This document shows positions 42,515-51,556 of a stretch of DNA of 64,000 nt, in pieces. Origin of the DNA: JACPFV01 sp038043245 (lineage in GTDB: Bacteria > Pseudomonadota > Gammaproteobacteria > Nevskiales > Nevskiaceae); the NCBI GenBank assembly GCA_038043245.1, contig JBBTCH010000009.1, positions 1 to 64,000 on the forward strand. The letters run 5' to 3'. Numbering within the stretch: position 1 is the first letter of the stretch; each line of letters begins with the position of its first letter. The notes under the pieces were generated by a model. That model saw only the letters and a program-made list of their open reading frames with translations. It did no database searches and was not told the origin of the DNA. The translations under genes were made by a program, and so were the position numbers.

Positions 42515-43377
42515 GGGTTTTTCGGGTCGAGAGCATCGCGCAAGGCGTCGCCGATGAAATTGCAACACAGCAAGGTCAGCGCGAGAAACGCCGTCGGGAA
42601 CATCAAGGCCCATGGCGCGGACTCCATATCAGCCGCCCCGTCGCTGATCAGCGCGCCCCAGCTGGCTGCCGGCTCCTGTACGCCGAGTCCGAGAAAACTC
42701 AGAAAGGATTCCGTCAGAATCACCTGCGGCAAGGTCAGCGTGATGTAGACCGCGACGACCCCGGCGAGGTTGGGCACGATGTGGCGGCGCAGGATGTCGG
42801 CATCCCCCAGGCCTGCCGCGCGCGCGGCAGCGACGAACTCGCGATGACGCAACGACAGTGTCTGTCCGCGCACGATGCGCGCAAGGTCGAGCCAGTTGAC
42901 CAGTCCGATGGCGATGAAAATAAGCACCAGATGGCGGCCGAAAAACACCGTCAGCAGAATCACGAAGAACAGGAACGGCAGCGCGTAGAGCACATCCACT
43001 GCGCGCATCATCCAGCCGTCGAGCCGGCCGCCGAAATAACCCGCGACCGCGCCCCAGGCCACGCCAATGCCAAGCGAGACCAGGGTAGAGACCAGACCCA
43101 CCAGCAGTGATAGACGGCCGCCTTCCAGCGTGCGGGCAAACAGATCGCGGCCGAGACTGTCGGTACCGAACCAGTGTCCGCCGTCCAGCGCCGGCGGCGT
43201 GTTCCAGGGGCGCAGGAAATCAATCGCAGCGGCATCGTGTGGCGACAGCCACGGTCCGACGATGATCAGAATCACCAGGCTCAGCAGAACGCCGGCTGCG
43301 ACGCGCGCGGTGCGGTTTTGCCTGAGCCGCGTCCACGCCAGTTGGCCGAGGCTGTGGGAGACGGTCTGCTCAGACAT
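42511..43377 (-). CDS. Peptide ABC transporter permease (OppC/DppC-like)
   Basis: 288 residues with an N-terminal helix (about 18-40) and five later helices. The binding-protein-dependent transport motif is EFVAAARAAGLGDADILRRHIVPNLAG. FGTDSLGRDLFARTLEGGRLSLLVG is typical of OppC. It forms the heterodimeric channel with the OppB-like protein and overlaps its gene by 8 bp. Confidence 0.93.
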   Translation of the reverse strand: MSEQTVSHSLGQLAWTRLRQNRTARVAAGVLLSLVILIIVGPWLSPHDAAAIDFLRPWNTPPALDGGHWFGTDSLGRDLFARTLEGGRLSLLVGLVSTLVSLGIGVAWGAVAGYFGGRLDGWMMRAVDVLYALPFLFFVILLTVFFGRHLVLIFIAIGLVNWLDLARIVRGQTLSLRHREFVAAARAAGLGDADILRRHIVPNLAGVVAVYITLTLPQVILTESFLSFLGLGVQEPAASWGALISDGAADMESAPWALMFPTAFLALTLLCCNFIGDALRDALDPKNP

Positions 43378-44287
43378 GCTGCACCCGCGGGTCGAGCAGG
43401 CCGTAAAGCAGGTCCACCAGAAAATTGAACAACACGATCAGCGCGCCGTAAAAAATCACCACGCCCAGCACCAGGGTGTAATCGCGATTCAGTGCGGCCT
43501 GCACAAAATAGCGGCCAATGCCGGGGATGCCGAAGATCTGTTCGACCACCACCGATCCGGTCATCACGCCAGCGGCGGCAGGCCCCAGATACGACAGCAC
43601 CGGCATCAACGCGGCTGGCAAGGCGTGGCGCAACAGCACCAGACGTTCCGGCAAGCCCTTGGCACGTGCGGCGCGGATGTAGGCCTGATGCAAAACCTCG
43701 ATCATCGAGCCGCGCATCAGGCGTGCGACGTAGGCGATCTGCGGCAAGGCGAGAGCCAGCACCGGCAGCACGATCGAACCCAGACTCGACCAGCCACCGG
43801 CCGGCAGCCAGCCCAGGTTCACCGCAAACGCCAGAATCAACAACGGCGCCAACACAAACGACGGCAGTGCCATGCCGCCCAGCGCCAGCGTGGTCACCGC
43901 GTAATCCGCCGCACGATGCTGTTTCAGCGCGGCCAGGATGCCGAGCATCGAACCCAGCGGCACCGCGAACAGCAAGGCCAGCAGTCCCAAGGTCAACGAC
44001 ACCGGCGCGCCCTGCGCGATCAATTCGGAAACGCTGAAGCCCGGATATTGGAACGAAGGCCCCAGATCTCCACGCAGCAGGCCACCGAGATAGCGCGCGA
44101 ACTGCTGCCACAAGGGTTCGTCGAGGTGATAAGCCGCCTGCAATGCGCGCTCGATCTCTGGCGGCAGTGCGCGCTCGCGATCGAACGGCCCCCCCGGCGC
44201 GGCGCGCATCATGAAAAAAGTCAGCGCGATCAGCACCAGCAGCGTCGGCACGCTGGTGATGAGCCGTTTGAGTGCGTAAGTGAACAT
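43370..44287 (-). CDS. Peptide ABC transporter permease (OppB/DppB-like)
   Basis: 305 residues, six helices. N-terminus MFTYALKRLITSVPTLLVLIALTFFMM is typical of OppB/DppB, and the EAA motif reads AYIRAARAKGLPERLVLLRHALPAALMPVL. It is followed by VVEQIFGIPGIGRYFVQAALNRDY. Its ATG (44285-44287) overlaps the stop of the binding-protein gene by one base. Confidence 0.93.
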   Translation of the reverse strand: MFTYALKRLITSVPTLLVLIALTFFMMRAAPGGPFDRERALPPEIERALQAAYHLDEPLWQQFARYLGGLLRGDLGPSFQYPGFSVSELIAQGAPVSLTLGLLALLFAVPLGSMLGILAALKQHRAADYAVTTLALGGMALPSFVLAPLLILAFAVNLGWLPAGGWSSLGSIVLPVLALALPQIAYVARLMRGSMIEVLHQAYIRAARAKGLPERLVLLRHALPAALMPVLSYLGPAAAGVMTGSVVVEQIFGIPGIGRYFVQAALNRDYTLVLGVVIFYGALIVLFNFLVDLLYGLLDPRVQHV

Positions 44288-45852
44288 CAGTGAGGAAGCA
44301 CAGCCAGATCTTTGCTGTAGTGATAATCGAGCAGATTATCTTCCCAGCCCTGCACATGGGGCTTGACCAGATGCGTCGAGGTATAGAAATAGATCGGGAT
44401 CAATGGCGTCTGTTCGAGCATCCGGCGTTCGGCCTGCTCCAGCAGGGCGCGGCGCTTGAACGGATCCGCTTCGACGCCAGCCTGTGAAACCAGCGCGTCG
44501 TAATCCGCGTCGCTGTACGCCGTCATGTTCTGGCCGTTGGCCGTCTGCAACAGGTCGGCAAAACTGCTGGCATCGTTGAAATCGCCGATCCAGCCCCAGC
44601 GGAACACCTGGGTCAGGCGTTGCCGCAGCATGGACTTCAGCACCTTGAACTCGAGATTGACCATGCGCACCCGCACGCCGAGCGTCTGTTTCCACATCGC
44701 TGCAATCACCGTGGCAATCCGCTTGTTGTCGCGCTGCGTGTTGTAGTGGATCTCGACCTCCAGCGGACGTTCGGATGAATAGCCCGCGTCCGCGTAAAGC
44801 CGGCGCGCTTCCGCCAGGCGTTGCGCACGCGGCCACGCCACCCAGTCCGGAGTCTGCGGCGTGTAATTCGCCACGCCGGGTGGCACCCAGCTGTAAGCCG
44901 GAATCGCAAAACCGTTCATGACGCGCTCCACGATCAGCTCGCGGTCCACCACCAGATTCAGCGCCCGGCGCAGTTTTGGATTGTCGCGAAACGGCGCCCG
45001 CGTGAGGTTGAACCCCAGATACCAGGTGCCCAGATAGGGCGCCGCGCGCAGCTCGCCTTTCAATTCCGCGCGCAGCTGTGGCGCACGCGATTGCGGAACG
45101 TCGTAGGTCACATCCAGTTCACCGGCGCGGTAGCGCTTGAGCTCGGAATCGATGTCTTCGGTCGGATAAAACAACACCGTGTCGATGCGGGTGGCGGCGT
45201 TGTTCCAGTAATGCGGGTTGCGTGTCAGCTTGATGTGCGACTGCACGCCCCATTCCGCCAGCTGATAGGCGCCGTTGCCAATCAGTTTTCCGGGACGGGC
45301 GAAGCCAGCGCCATACAGTTTCAGACTCGGCTGATGGATCGGATACGTCGTATGGTGGGTCAGCAGCCCCGGCAGATACGGCGTGGGCGCTTTCAGGTGG
45401 ATACGCAACGTCTGCGCATCCAGCGCTTCGACCCCCAGCATCTCCGGCGGCATCTTTCCGGCGATGATTTTTCCGGCGTTGAGCCAGGGCGACAGCATCA
45501 TCGCGTAACCCGATCCGGTGGTCGGCGCGACGCAGCGGCGCATGCCGGCGACGAAATCGCCCGCCGTCAGCGGATCGCCGTTCGACCAGCGCGCCTGCGG
45601 CCGCAGGAAAAAAGTCCAGGTCAGGCCATCGGCACTCGTCTGCCAACGCTCTGCCGCCGCCGGGATGACCTCGCCGCGCGGCGACAGCCCGGTGAGCCCC
45701 TCGTAAAGGTCGCGCAGGATGTTGGAATCGCTGACCGCCTCGGATTTGTGCGGATCGAGACTGTTGGGCTCGGCGCCATTGCCGGCGTGCAGCAGCATTT
45801 CCGCGCGCACCGTCGACGCAAACATCCATAAAAAAATAACGGCGGCTTTCAT
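44287..45852 (-). CDS. Periplasmic oligopeptide-binding protein (OppA-like, SBP family 5)
   Basis: 521 residues from ATG 45852, with signal peptide MKAAVIFLWMFASTVRA and no lipobox. Family 5 marks: LLHAGNGAEPNSLDPHKSEAVSDSNILRDLYEGLTGLSPRGEVIPAAAERW, TWTFFLRPQARWSNGDPLTAGDFVAGMRR, NGAYQLAEW, NLTRAPFRDNPKLRRALNLVVDRELI. Wording is closest to OppA/MppA rather than DppA. It catches peptides, possibly murein peptides, for the permeases encoded next. Its start overlaps the EamA gene by 4 bp. Confidence 0.92.
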   Translation of the reverse strand: MKAAVIFLWMFASTVRAEMLLHAGNGAEPNSLDPHKSEAVSDSNILRDLYEGLTGLSPRGEVIPAAAERWQTSADGLTWTFFLRPQARWSNGDPLTAGDFVAGMRRCVAPTTGSGYAMMLSPWLNAGKIIAGKMPPEMLGVEALDAQTLRIHLKAPTPYLPGLLTHHTTYPIHQPSLKLYGAGFARPGKLIGNGAYQLAEWGVQSHIKLTRNPHYWNNAATRIDTVLFYPTEDIDSELKRYRAGELDVTYDVPQSRAPQLRAELKGELRAAPYLGTWYLGFNLTRAPFRDNPKLRRALNLVVDRELIVERVMNGFAIPAYSWVPPGVANYTPQTPDWVAWPRAQRLAEARRLYADAGYSSERPLEVEIHYNTQRDNKRIATVIAAMWKQTLGVRVRMVNLEFKVLKSMLRQRLTQVFRWGWIGDFNDASSFADLLQTANGQNMTAYSDADYDALVSQAGVEADPFKRRALLEQAERRMLEQTPLIPIYFYTSTHLVKPHVQGWEDNLLDYHYSKDLAVLPH

Positions 45853-46751
45853 GCAGAGACGGGTTTTCGTTTGGGCGACACGGTCACCAGCAACACGCCG
45901 CACAGGATCACCAGCGTGCCGACGATCTGCGCGGGGCTCAAGCGCTCATCGAGGATCCACCAGCCCAGCAGCACCGCCACTGCGGGATTGACATAGGCGT
46001 AGGTGCCGAGTTGCGTCGGCGTGACCTGATGCACCAGCCAGATGTAGGCCCCATAGCCGACGCAGGATCCGAGTATCGTCAGATAGGCCAGCGCCGCCAG
46101 TCCCTGCGGATTCCAGTTCCAGCGCGGCGCTTCGCCGCTGATCAGCCCGATCAGGATCAGCAGAGCCCCCGCGATCAAGGTCTGCAGGGCCGCCATCATC
46201 AGCGGTGAAGTCGCCACCGGATAACGTCGCGCCAGAATCGAACCGGCGGCCCACAGCAGCGGCGACAGCGAGATCCCCGCGTACGCATACCAAGGCGCCA
46301 CCTGCGCTTTCAGGCCACTGGACACCAGCAGCGCGACGCCCGCGAAGCCCAGCAGCAGTCCGGCGATGGCGGCCCCGCCCGGACGTTCGCCTTGAGGGCC
46401 GATGGCCCCGAGGCCGGTCATCCACAGCGCCGAGGTCGCCACCAGCAAGGCGGCCTGGTTCGATTCGATCCACTGCTCGCTCCAGGTGACCAGTCCGTTG
46501 CCACCGACCAGCATCAGGATGGCGGTCGCGGCGATGACACCCCAATCGCGGCGCGTTTGCGGCAGCCGCGCACCGCGCGAGAAGGCGTACAGCAGCAACA
46601 ACGCCGCGGCCGGCAGAAAGCGCGCGCCGGCGAACAGCGCCGGCGGCAGGCTCTCGACGCCGACGCGGATGACCAGATAGGTCGAACCCCAGATCAGATA
46701 GACCGCGGCAAACGCGGCGGCAAGCTGCCAGGTGCGCGGGGTCAGCGTCAT
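45849..46751 (-). CDS. EamA/DMT-family inner-membrane transporter
   Basis: 300 residues with ten predicted helices in two EamA repeats (about 10-142 and 155-290). Recognisable segments are AVYLIWGSTYLVIRVGVESLPP and, in the second half, LGTYAYVNPAVAVLLGWWILDERLSPAQIVGTLVILCGV. Relatives export amino acids or other metabolites (YedA/RhaT type). It is the first gene after the terminator at 46772-46796 and overlaps the OppA-like gene, so it heads the peptide transporter operon. Substrate unknown. Confidence 0.9.
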   Translation of the reverse strand: MTLTPRTWQLAAAFAAVYLIWGSTYLVIRVGVESLPPALFAGARFLPAAALLLLYAFSRGARLPQTRRDWGVIAATAILMLVGGNGLVTWSEQWIESNQAALLVATSALWMTGLGAIGPQGERPGGAAIAGLLLGFAGVALLVSSGLKAQVAPWYAYAGISLSPLLWAAGSILARRYPVATSPLMMAALQTLIAGALLILIGLISGEAPRWNWNPQGLAALAYLTILGSCVGYGAYIWLVHQVTPTQLGTYAYVNPAVAVLLGWWILDERLSPAQIVGTLVILCGVLLVTVSPKRKPVSA

Positions 46752-46771
46752 CAGGTTTCAGTTCCGCAAAC

Positions 46772-46796
46772 AAAAACCCCGCCTTGGAAGGCGGGG
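46772..46796 (-). terminator. Rho-independent terminator of the TonB-dependent receptor gene
   Basis: On the minus strand CCCCGCCTT-CCAAGGCGGGG is followed by TTTTTG. It lies 20 bp after the receptor stop and before the EamA gene, separating the two transcription units. Confidence 0.9.
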
Positions 46797-46816
46797 TCGT
46801 TTGTCGCAGATCAAAT

Positions 46817-49816
46817 TCAGAAGCTCTTCTTCAGGCGCAGATAGCCGAGCATGCCCGGAATGTCATAGGTATTGACGTCGTAGCTGTTGGCGAAAGCGCT
46901 GGTCGAAAACGGTGGTTCCTGGTCGAACAGGTTGTTGATGCCGCCGCTGATATCGAGTTTGAAGGCTTCGAAGTTGTAGCCGAACTGCACGTCGTTGTAG
47001 AACGTGCCTTCCAGCGTGTTCTTCGACTTGCTCGGATCCGCATCGGGCTCAGAGCACAGACCCTGCGCGGTCAGCGACGGGCCCAGGCCGTCGAAGCAGG
47101 CTTCGGTCTGTTCGCCGAGGTAGCGCAGCGTCCAGCTGGCGCGCATCGGGCCCTGGCTCCAGCCCAGATCCGCATTTCCGCGGAATTCCGGGAAGGCGTT
47201 CGGGCGCTGGCCATCGTTGGTGCCGGCCAGTTCGGTGGTCACCAGGGCGCCGGTCGCATCCGGGAAGCTCTCGTCGTACTTCAGCAGGTAGGAAGAATTG
47301 AAGCCCGCCTTGAACACGCCGAAATCCTTGAACCAGGGCAGCGTGTAGTCGGCCGCGAAGTCGATACCCTGCACCTCCACCTTGCCGATGTTGAACAGGA
47401 TGTTGGAAATCTGGTTGATGGTGCCGTTGTTGCGCGAGATCTGATTGCAGTTCCTGCGCGAGGCCGTGAGGTAGCAGTTGTTCAGCACTTCCTGGCTCGA
47501 CAGCGACTCGATCGCATCGGTCAACTCGATGCTGTAGAAGTCGGTGTAGAAGTTGAATTCCGGGATGAATTCCGGGCTGAACACGAAGCCGAACGTGAAG
47601 GTGTCGGCTTGCTCAGGCGTGAGCTTGTCGTTGCCACCCTGCACTTCCAGCACCTGACTGTTGAGCTGGGTGTAGGTGGTCGGAATGCCATCCGCCGTGC
47701 AATTAGCTTGTACGGTCGCATCCGCCGGCGTGCCGCCATTGGCACCGGTATAGTCGGAGCAAGGATCCGCCGCTTCCGGGAAGCTGTCGGAGGCGCCGAG
47801 GAACAGCTCCGAAACGCTGGGCGCGCGGAACGCGGTCGAGGCCGTACCGCGGATCAACAGATCCTGGTAAGGCTTCCAGCGCGCGCCGATCTTGTAGGTG
47901 CTGTTGCTGCCGAAGCGGCTGTAGTCGGAGTAACGGCCGGCAAGGCTCAGATCCAGCGAGTCCACCAGGAACATGCCGCTGACCAGCGGAACGCTCAACT
48001 CAAGATAGCCTTCTTTTGCGGTCTGGCTGCCCTTGGTCGGCTTGGCGCGGTTGTTGCTCGAAAAGCCCTGCTGCACCAGCGGGTCCGGACTGTCTTCAAA
48101 CGAATCGTGCCGGAACTCAAGGCCGTAGGCGGCGCTGACCACACCCGCCGGCAGGCTGAAGAGGTCGTTCGACAGATAGGCGTAGATCACCGACTGCTTG
48201 GTCTGGGTCGAATCCTGACCGGTGTAGGTCAGGTAATTGAGCATGTTGCCGGTGATGGTGCCGCCACCGTTCACGCCCTGACCGCCGAACAGATTGACCG
48301 GCACGCAGCCCGGTACGTTGTTGCACGTTGCGATGGGACCCAGGCCGAAGCGCAGGTTCTGCACATTGACCAGGCCCTGCAGCTTCTGCGACTGCTGGCT
48401 TTCGGCGTAAATCGCGCCGGATTCCCAGGAGACGAAGCGCTCGAGCAGATCGAATGAGCCCTTGAACGAACCGCCGAAGCGGAAGGTGTCGACGTTCTGA
48501 TCGAAGATGCGCGGACCGGCTTCGGTCAGGCGGCGACCGATCAGGCCCGAACCGAAGTCGTCGGCCGGGTCCGGAGTGCCGGCGTCGTTGTTGCGGCCGA
48601 TGTCCTGACCCCAGGGGTTGAACGGGTTGTCCGCCGCGACGAAGGTAGTGTCGTTCGGCGGGTTGCCGCTGAGGTCGCCGATGAACAGCGGGGTTTCAGC
48701 GAGCTGCTGCTGTGACTTGCGCACGTTGTAGAGGAACTCACCCGAGAATCCGACCGGCGTGCCGAACAGCACATCGCCGAAATCATGATTGACCGAGCCG
48801 AAAATCGAGGCACGTTCGTTCGGCGTGGCGAGATAGTTCAGCGGCGCGTAGTTATAGCGGTCAGCGTTGGTGAATCCGCGGAAATCGCCTTCGTTGGTGC
48901 CCGCGGCGCCGTTGCTCAGCGTCAGGTTGCAGAACCCGTCCGCACGACAGGCATTGGTGCCGTTGGCGGCATCGGGATCAGCGACGTTGGGGAAGAACAC
49001 AAAGCGGCCCTGCGGCGTGCCCGAGCTGCCGCGGGTGTTGCCGGTGCCTCTCAGGGGCAGCTGGGAAATATCGCGATTGCCGGCGAGCACCGGCTCCTGC
49101 AGGGTGTAGCTGACGTCGAGGAAAGTCGAGGTGGCGCCGGCGACGTTGCCGAACGAGATGCTGTTCTGCTGCGAAAAGCCGTCCTGCTCCTGAACGAAGC
49201 CGCCGGTCTGTGAGCGGATCTCGACGCCCTGGAAGTTCTTGCGGGTGATGATGTTGATGACGCCGGCGACGGCGTCGGAGCCGTAGACCGCCGAGGCGCC
49301 GTCCTTGAGGACTTCGACGCGCTCGATGATCGAGATCGGGATCGTGTTGAGGTCGACCGAGGACGAGGAGTTGGGACGCAGGCCGTTGACCCAGCGGTGG
49401 CCGTTGACCAACACCAGCGAGCGCTGCGAACCGAGGTTGCGCAGATCCACTTCGGTGGAACCGTTGCCGCCGTTGTTGACGGTGGTGTTGAGCGCGGAAC
49501 CGGCTTCAGACAGGTTCTGCAGCAGGTCGCCGATCGAGGTCAGACCGGTCTTTTCAATCGCTTCGCGGTTGATCGACAGCACCGGCTGCGCGGACTCGTA
49601 GTCGGCGCGCTTGATGCGCGAACCGGTGACTTCGAGGACATCGAGGTTGGTCGAGGAGGTATTGGCAGCGATCGCTTCCTGGGTTTCAGGAGACAGCGGA
49701 TCCACCGGCACCGTACCGACGGTCTCATCGGCAGCCGCGAACGCGGCGATGGGCATGATGAAGGCGATAACAGCGACTAGCGCGCTGACGCGCGATTCAG
49801 ATTTGAAGCGAAGCAT
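46817..49816 (-). CDS. TonB-dependent outer-membrane receptor
   Basis: 999 residues. A ribosome site GGAGAGGA stands just before ATG 49816. Signal peptide ends near AFAA28. The plug domain (about 55-180) has PVLSINREAIEKTGLTSIGDLLQNL, VDLRNLGSQRSLVLVNGHRWVNGLRPNSSSSVDLNTIPISIIERVEVLKDGASAVYGSDAVAGVINIITRK, and the barrel ends in MLGYLRLKKSF with the terminal aromatic. This subclass (long loops, many paired Cys) is common in Xanthomonadales and Caulobacterales for peptides, carbohydrates or other large nutrients. No FecA-type N-terminal signalling domain is seen. Substrate is unknown; a peptide role is suggested only by the downstream Opp-like operon. Confidence 0.93.
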   Translation of the reverse strand: MLRFKSESRVSALVAVIAFIMPIAAFAAADETVGTVPVDPLSPETQEAIAANTSSTNLDVLEVTGSRIKRADYESAQPVLSINREAIEKTGLTSIGDLLQNLSEAGSALNTTVNNGGNGSTEVDLRNLGSQRSLVLVNGHRWVNGLRPNSSSSVDLNTIPISIIERVEVLKDGASAVYGSDAVAGVINIITRKNFQGVEIRSQTGGFVQEQDGFSQQNSISFGNVAGATSTFLDVSYTLQEPVLAGNRDISQLPLRGTGNTRGSSGTPQGRFVFFPNVADPDAANGTNACRADGFCNLTLSNGAAGTNEGDFRGFTNADRYNYAPLNYLATPNERASIFGSVNHDFGDVLFGTPVGFSGEFLYNVRKSQQQLAETPLFIGDLSGNPPNDTTFVAADNPFNPWGQDIGRNNDAGTPDPADDFGSGLIGRRLTEAGPRIFDQNVDTFRFGGSFKGSFDLLERFVSWESGAIYAESQQSQKLQGLVNVQNLRFGLGPIATCNNVPGCVPVNLFGGQGVNGGGTITGNMLNYLTYTGQDSTQTKQSVIYAYLSNDLFSLPAGVVSAAYGLEFRHDSFEDSPDPLVQQGFSSNNRAKPTKGSQTAKEGYLELSVPLVSGMFLVDSLDLSLAGRYSDYSRFGSNSTYKIGARWKPYQDLLIRGTASTAFRAPSVSELFLGASDSFPEAADPCSDYTGANGGTPADATVQANCTADGIPTTYTQLNSQVLEVQGGNDKLTPEQADTFTFGFVFSPEFIPEFNFYTDFYSIELTDAIESLSSQEVLNNCYLTASRRNCNQISRNNGTINQISNILFNIGKVEVQGIDFAADYTLPWFKDFGVFKAGFNSSYLLKYDESFPDATGALVTTELAGTNDGQRPNAFPEFRGNADLGWSQGPMRASWTLRYLGEQTEACFDGLGPSLTAQGLCSEPDADPSKSKNTLEGTFYNDVQFGYNFEAFKLDISGGINNLFDQEPPFSTSAFANSYDVNTYDIPGMLGYLRLKKSF

Positions 49817-49828
49817 TGTCCTCTCCCG

Positions 49829-49844
49829 TGACGGCGAACCGTCA
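49829..49844. promoter_or_regulatory. Perfect short inverted repeat in the receptor leader
   Basis: TGACGG-CGAA-CCGTCA lies 13 bases upstream of the receptor ATG, overlapping the region between the ribosome site and the likely promoter. It could be an operator half-site pair or a small RNA hairpin in the 5' leader. Confidence 0.4.
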
Positions 49845-49931
49845 GATTTGGAACCCCAGTTATGTTGAGCCGGCCGCCCCTGTTAATGTTCTCGAAGGTC
49901 AAGGGTCAACCGGAATGTGCATATTCTAACC

Positions 49932-50714
49932 ATGTCTTGTGAAAAAGTTCACATCTTGCGAAAACCTCCCGTGTTAAGGGTCACCCTGGCCCGGTCCGAA
50001 GTCCGCAACGCCGTGGACGCCGAGACCGCTGCGGCGCTGGCACAGGCGTTTCGGCAGTTTGAGGACGACCCGGAGCTGAAAGTGGCCATTCTGTGCGGAG
50101 ACGCAGGCAACTTCTGTGCCGGGGCCGATCTCAAGGCCATTGCTTCCGGGCAGGCAGCGCGTGGCAACCGCCTGGCAGCCAAGGGCGATGGCCCGATGGG
50201 GCCCACGCGCATGCAGCTCAGCAAACCTGTGATCGCTGCGGTCACCGGCTATTGCGTCGCCGGCGGTCTGGAACTGGCGCTGTGGTGTGATCTGCGCGTT
50301 GCCGGCGAGTCTGCGGTGTTCGGCGTGTTCTGCCGGCGCTTCGGCGTTCCCTTGATCGATGGTGGCACGGTGCGCCTGCCCCGGCTGATCGGCCAGTCGC
50401 GCGCACTCGACATGATCCTCACCGGCCGCGCCGTCGGCGCGCGCGAAGCACTGGACTGGGGATTGGCGAACCGGGTCGTGCCGGATGCGGATGTGTTGAG
50501 CGCCGCCGAACAGCTCGCCCTGGAAATCGCCGCGCTGCCGCAGACCTGCCTGCGCAACGACCGGCAGAGCAGCTATCAACAGTGGTCGCTGGATGAAACG
50601 GCTGCGATCAGAAACGAGTTCGCCCTGGGGATGAAAACCCTGCAATCCGGCGAGACGCTGGCGGGCGCAGCACGATTCACCGGCGGCGCGGGTCGCGGAG
50701 GCAAACCGACGTGA
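49932..50714 (+). CDS. Enoyl-CoA hydratase/isomerase (crotonase) family protein
   Basis: 260 residues from ATG 49932; a GTG at 49917 is a possible five-residue longer start. Crotonase marks are the oxyanion-hole segments NFCAGADLKAIA and GYCVAGGLELALWCDLRVAGESAVFGVFCRRFGVPLIDGGTVRLPRLIG. The expected second acidic residue region reads GVPLIDGG (Asp where many hydratases have Glu), so hydratase activity is not certain. It may act in fatty-acid or amino-acid degradation. The stop overlaps the xthA start (GTGA). Confidence 0.88.
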   Translation: MSCEKVHILRKPPVLRVTLARSEVRNAVDAETAAALAQAFRQFEDDPELKVAILCGDAGNFCAGADLKAIASGQAARGNRLAAKGDGPMGPTRMQLSKPVIAAVTGYCVAGGLELALWCDLRVAGESAVFGVFCRRFGVPLIDGGTVRLPRLIGQSRALDMILTGRAVGAREALDWGLANRVVPDADVLSAAEQLALEIAALPQTCLRNDRQSSYQQWSLDETAAIRNEFALGMKTLQSGETLAGAARFTGGAGRGGKPT

Positions 50715-51478
50715 AGATTGCGACCTGGAATGTGAACAGCCTCCGGGTTCGACTTCCGCATCTGCTGGATTGGTTGTCGCGAGCGCAGCCGGATGTCGTT
50801 GGCCTGCAGGAACTCAAATGCACCGACGAGCAGTTCCCGCGCGCGGAACTCGAAGCCGCCGGCTGGCAGATCGCCGCCAACGGCCAGAAGACCTATAACG
50901 GCGTCGCGATTCTTTCGCGCCATCTGATCGAGCATGTCCAGCGCGACATGCCGGGATTTGCCGACGAACAGAAACGCGTGATCGCCGCGACGATCAAGGG
51001 CGTGCGCATCGTCAACGTTTACGTCGTCAACGGACAGGCCGTCGGCAGCGAAAAATATGCCTACAAGCTGCGCTGGTTGGCGGCGCTGAAGGATTTTCTC
51101 GCCACTGAGCTGGCCGCTCACCCACTGCTGGCCCTGATGGGTGACTTCAATATCGCACCGACGCCCGAGGACACCCACGATCCTGCGCAATGGGAAGGCC
51201 AGATCCTGTGCAGCGAGGCCGAGCGCGCGGGCCTGCGGGCCTTGCTGGCGCTGGGCTTGCAGGACGCGCATGCGACGGCCAAAGACCGCCAAGGGCACTT
51301 CACCTGGTGGGATTATCGTCAGGCTGCTTTTCAGCGCGACCTCGGCTTGCGCATCGACCACATCCTGTTATCGCAAGCATTGTCCACGGCCGCCCAGCGC
51401 TGGGCGGTGGACACGGCGCCCCGGAAACTCGAACGTCCTTCCGACCATGCGCCGGTCACCACGGAGATGAACCTCTAG
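50711..51478 (+). CDS. xthA: Exodeoxyribonuclease III
   Basis: 255 residues from GTG 50711, overlapping the crotonase stop. The exonuclease III pattern is complete: MKIATWNVNSLRVRLPHLLDWL, Glu in GLQELKCTDEQFP, catalytic Tyr region, ALMGDFNIAPTPEDTHDP, WWDYRQAAFQRDLGLRIDHILLS, and terminal PSDHAPV. It repairs AP sites and 3' blocks in DNA. Co-transcription with a crotonase is probably accidental in function. Confidence 0.95.
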   Translation: MKIATWNVNSLRVRLPHLLDWLSRAQPDVVGLQELKCTDEQFPRAELEAAGWQIAANGQKTYNGVAILSRHLIEHVQRDMPGFADEQKRVIAATIKGVRIVNVYVVNGQAVGSEKYAYKLRWLAALKDFLATELAAHPLLALMGDFNIAPTPEDTHDPAQWEGQILCSEAERAGLRALLALGLQDAHATAKDRQGHFTWWDYRQAAFQRDLGLRIDHILLSQALSTAAQRWAVDTAPRKLERPSDHAPVTTEMNL

Positions 51479-51556
51479 TCAGGTTCTCGGTCTTTCAACC
51501 GGCGTTTGCGGGAGTAAGATGCGGCGCCGCACAGGCCTTCCTTGGAGGAAGCGTTG

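Noticed and set aside
46784..48457. 557-codon plus-strand frame over the TonB-dependent receptor
   Set aside because: Antisense shadow that starts inside the receptor's terminator.
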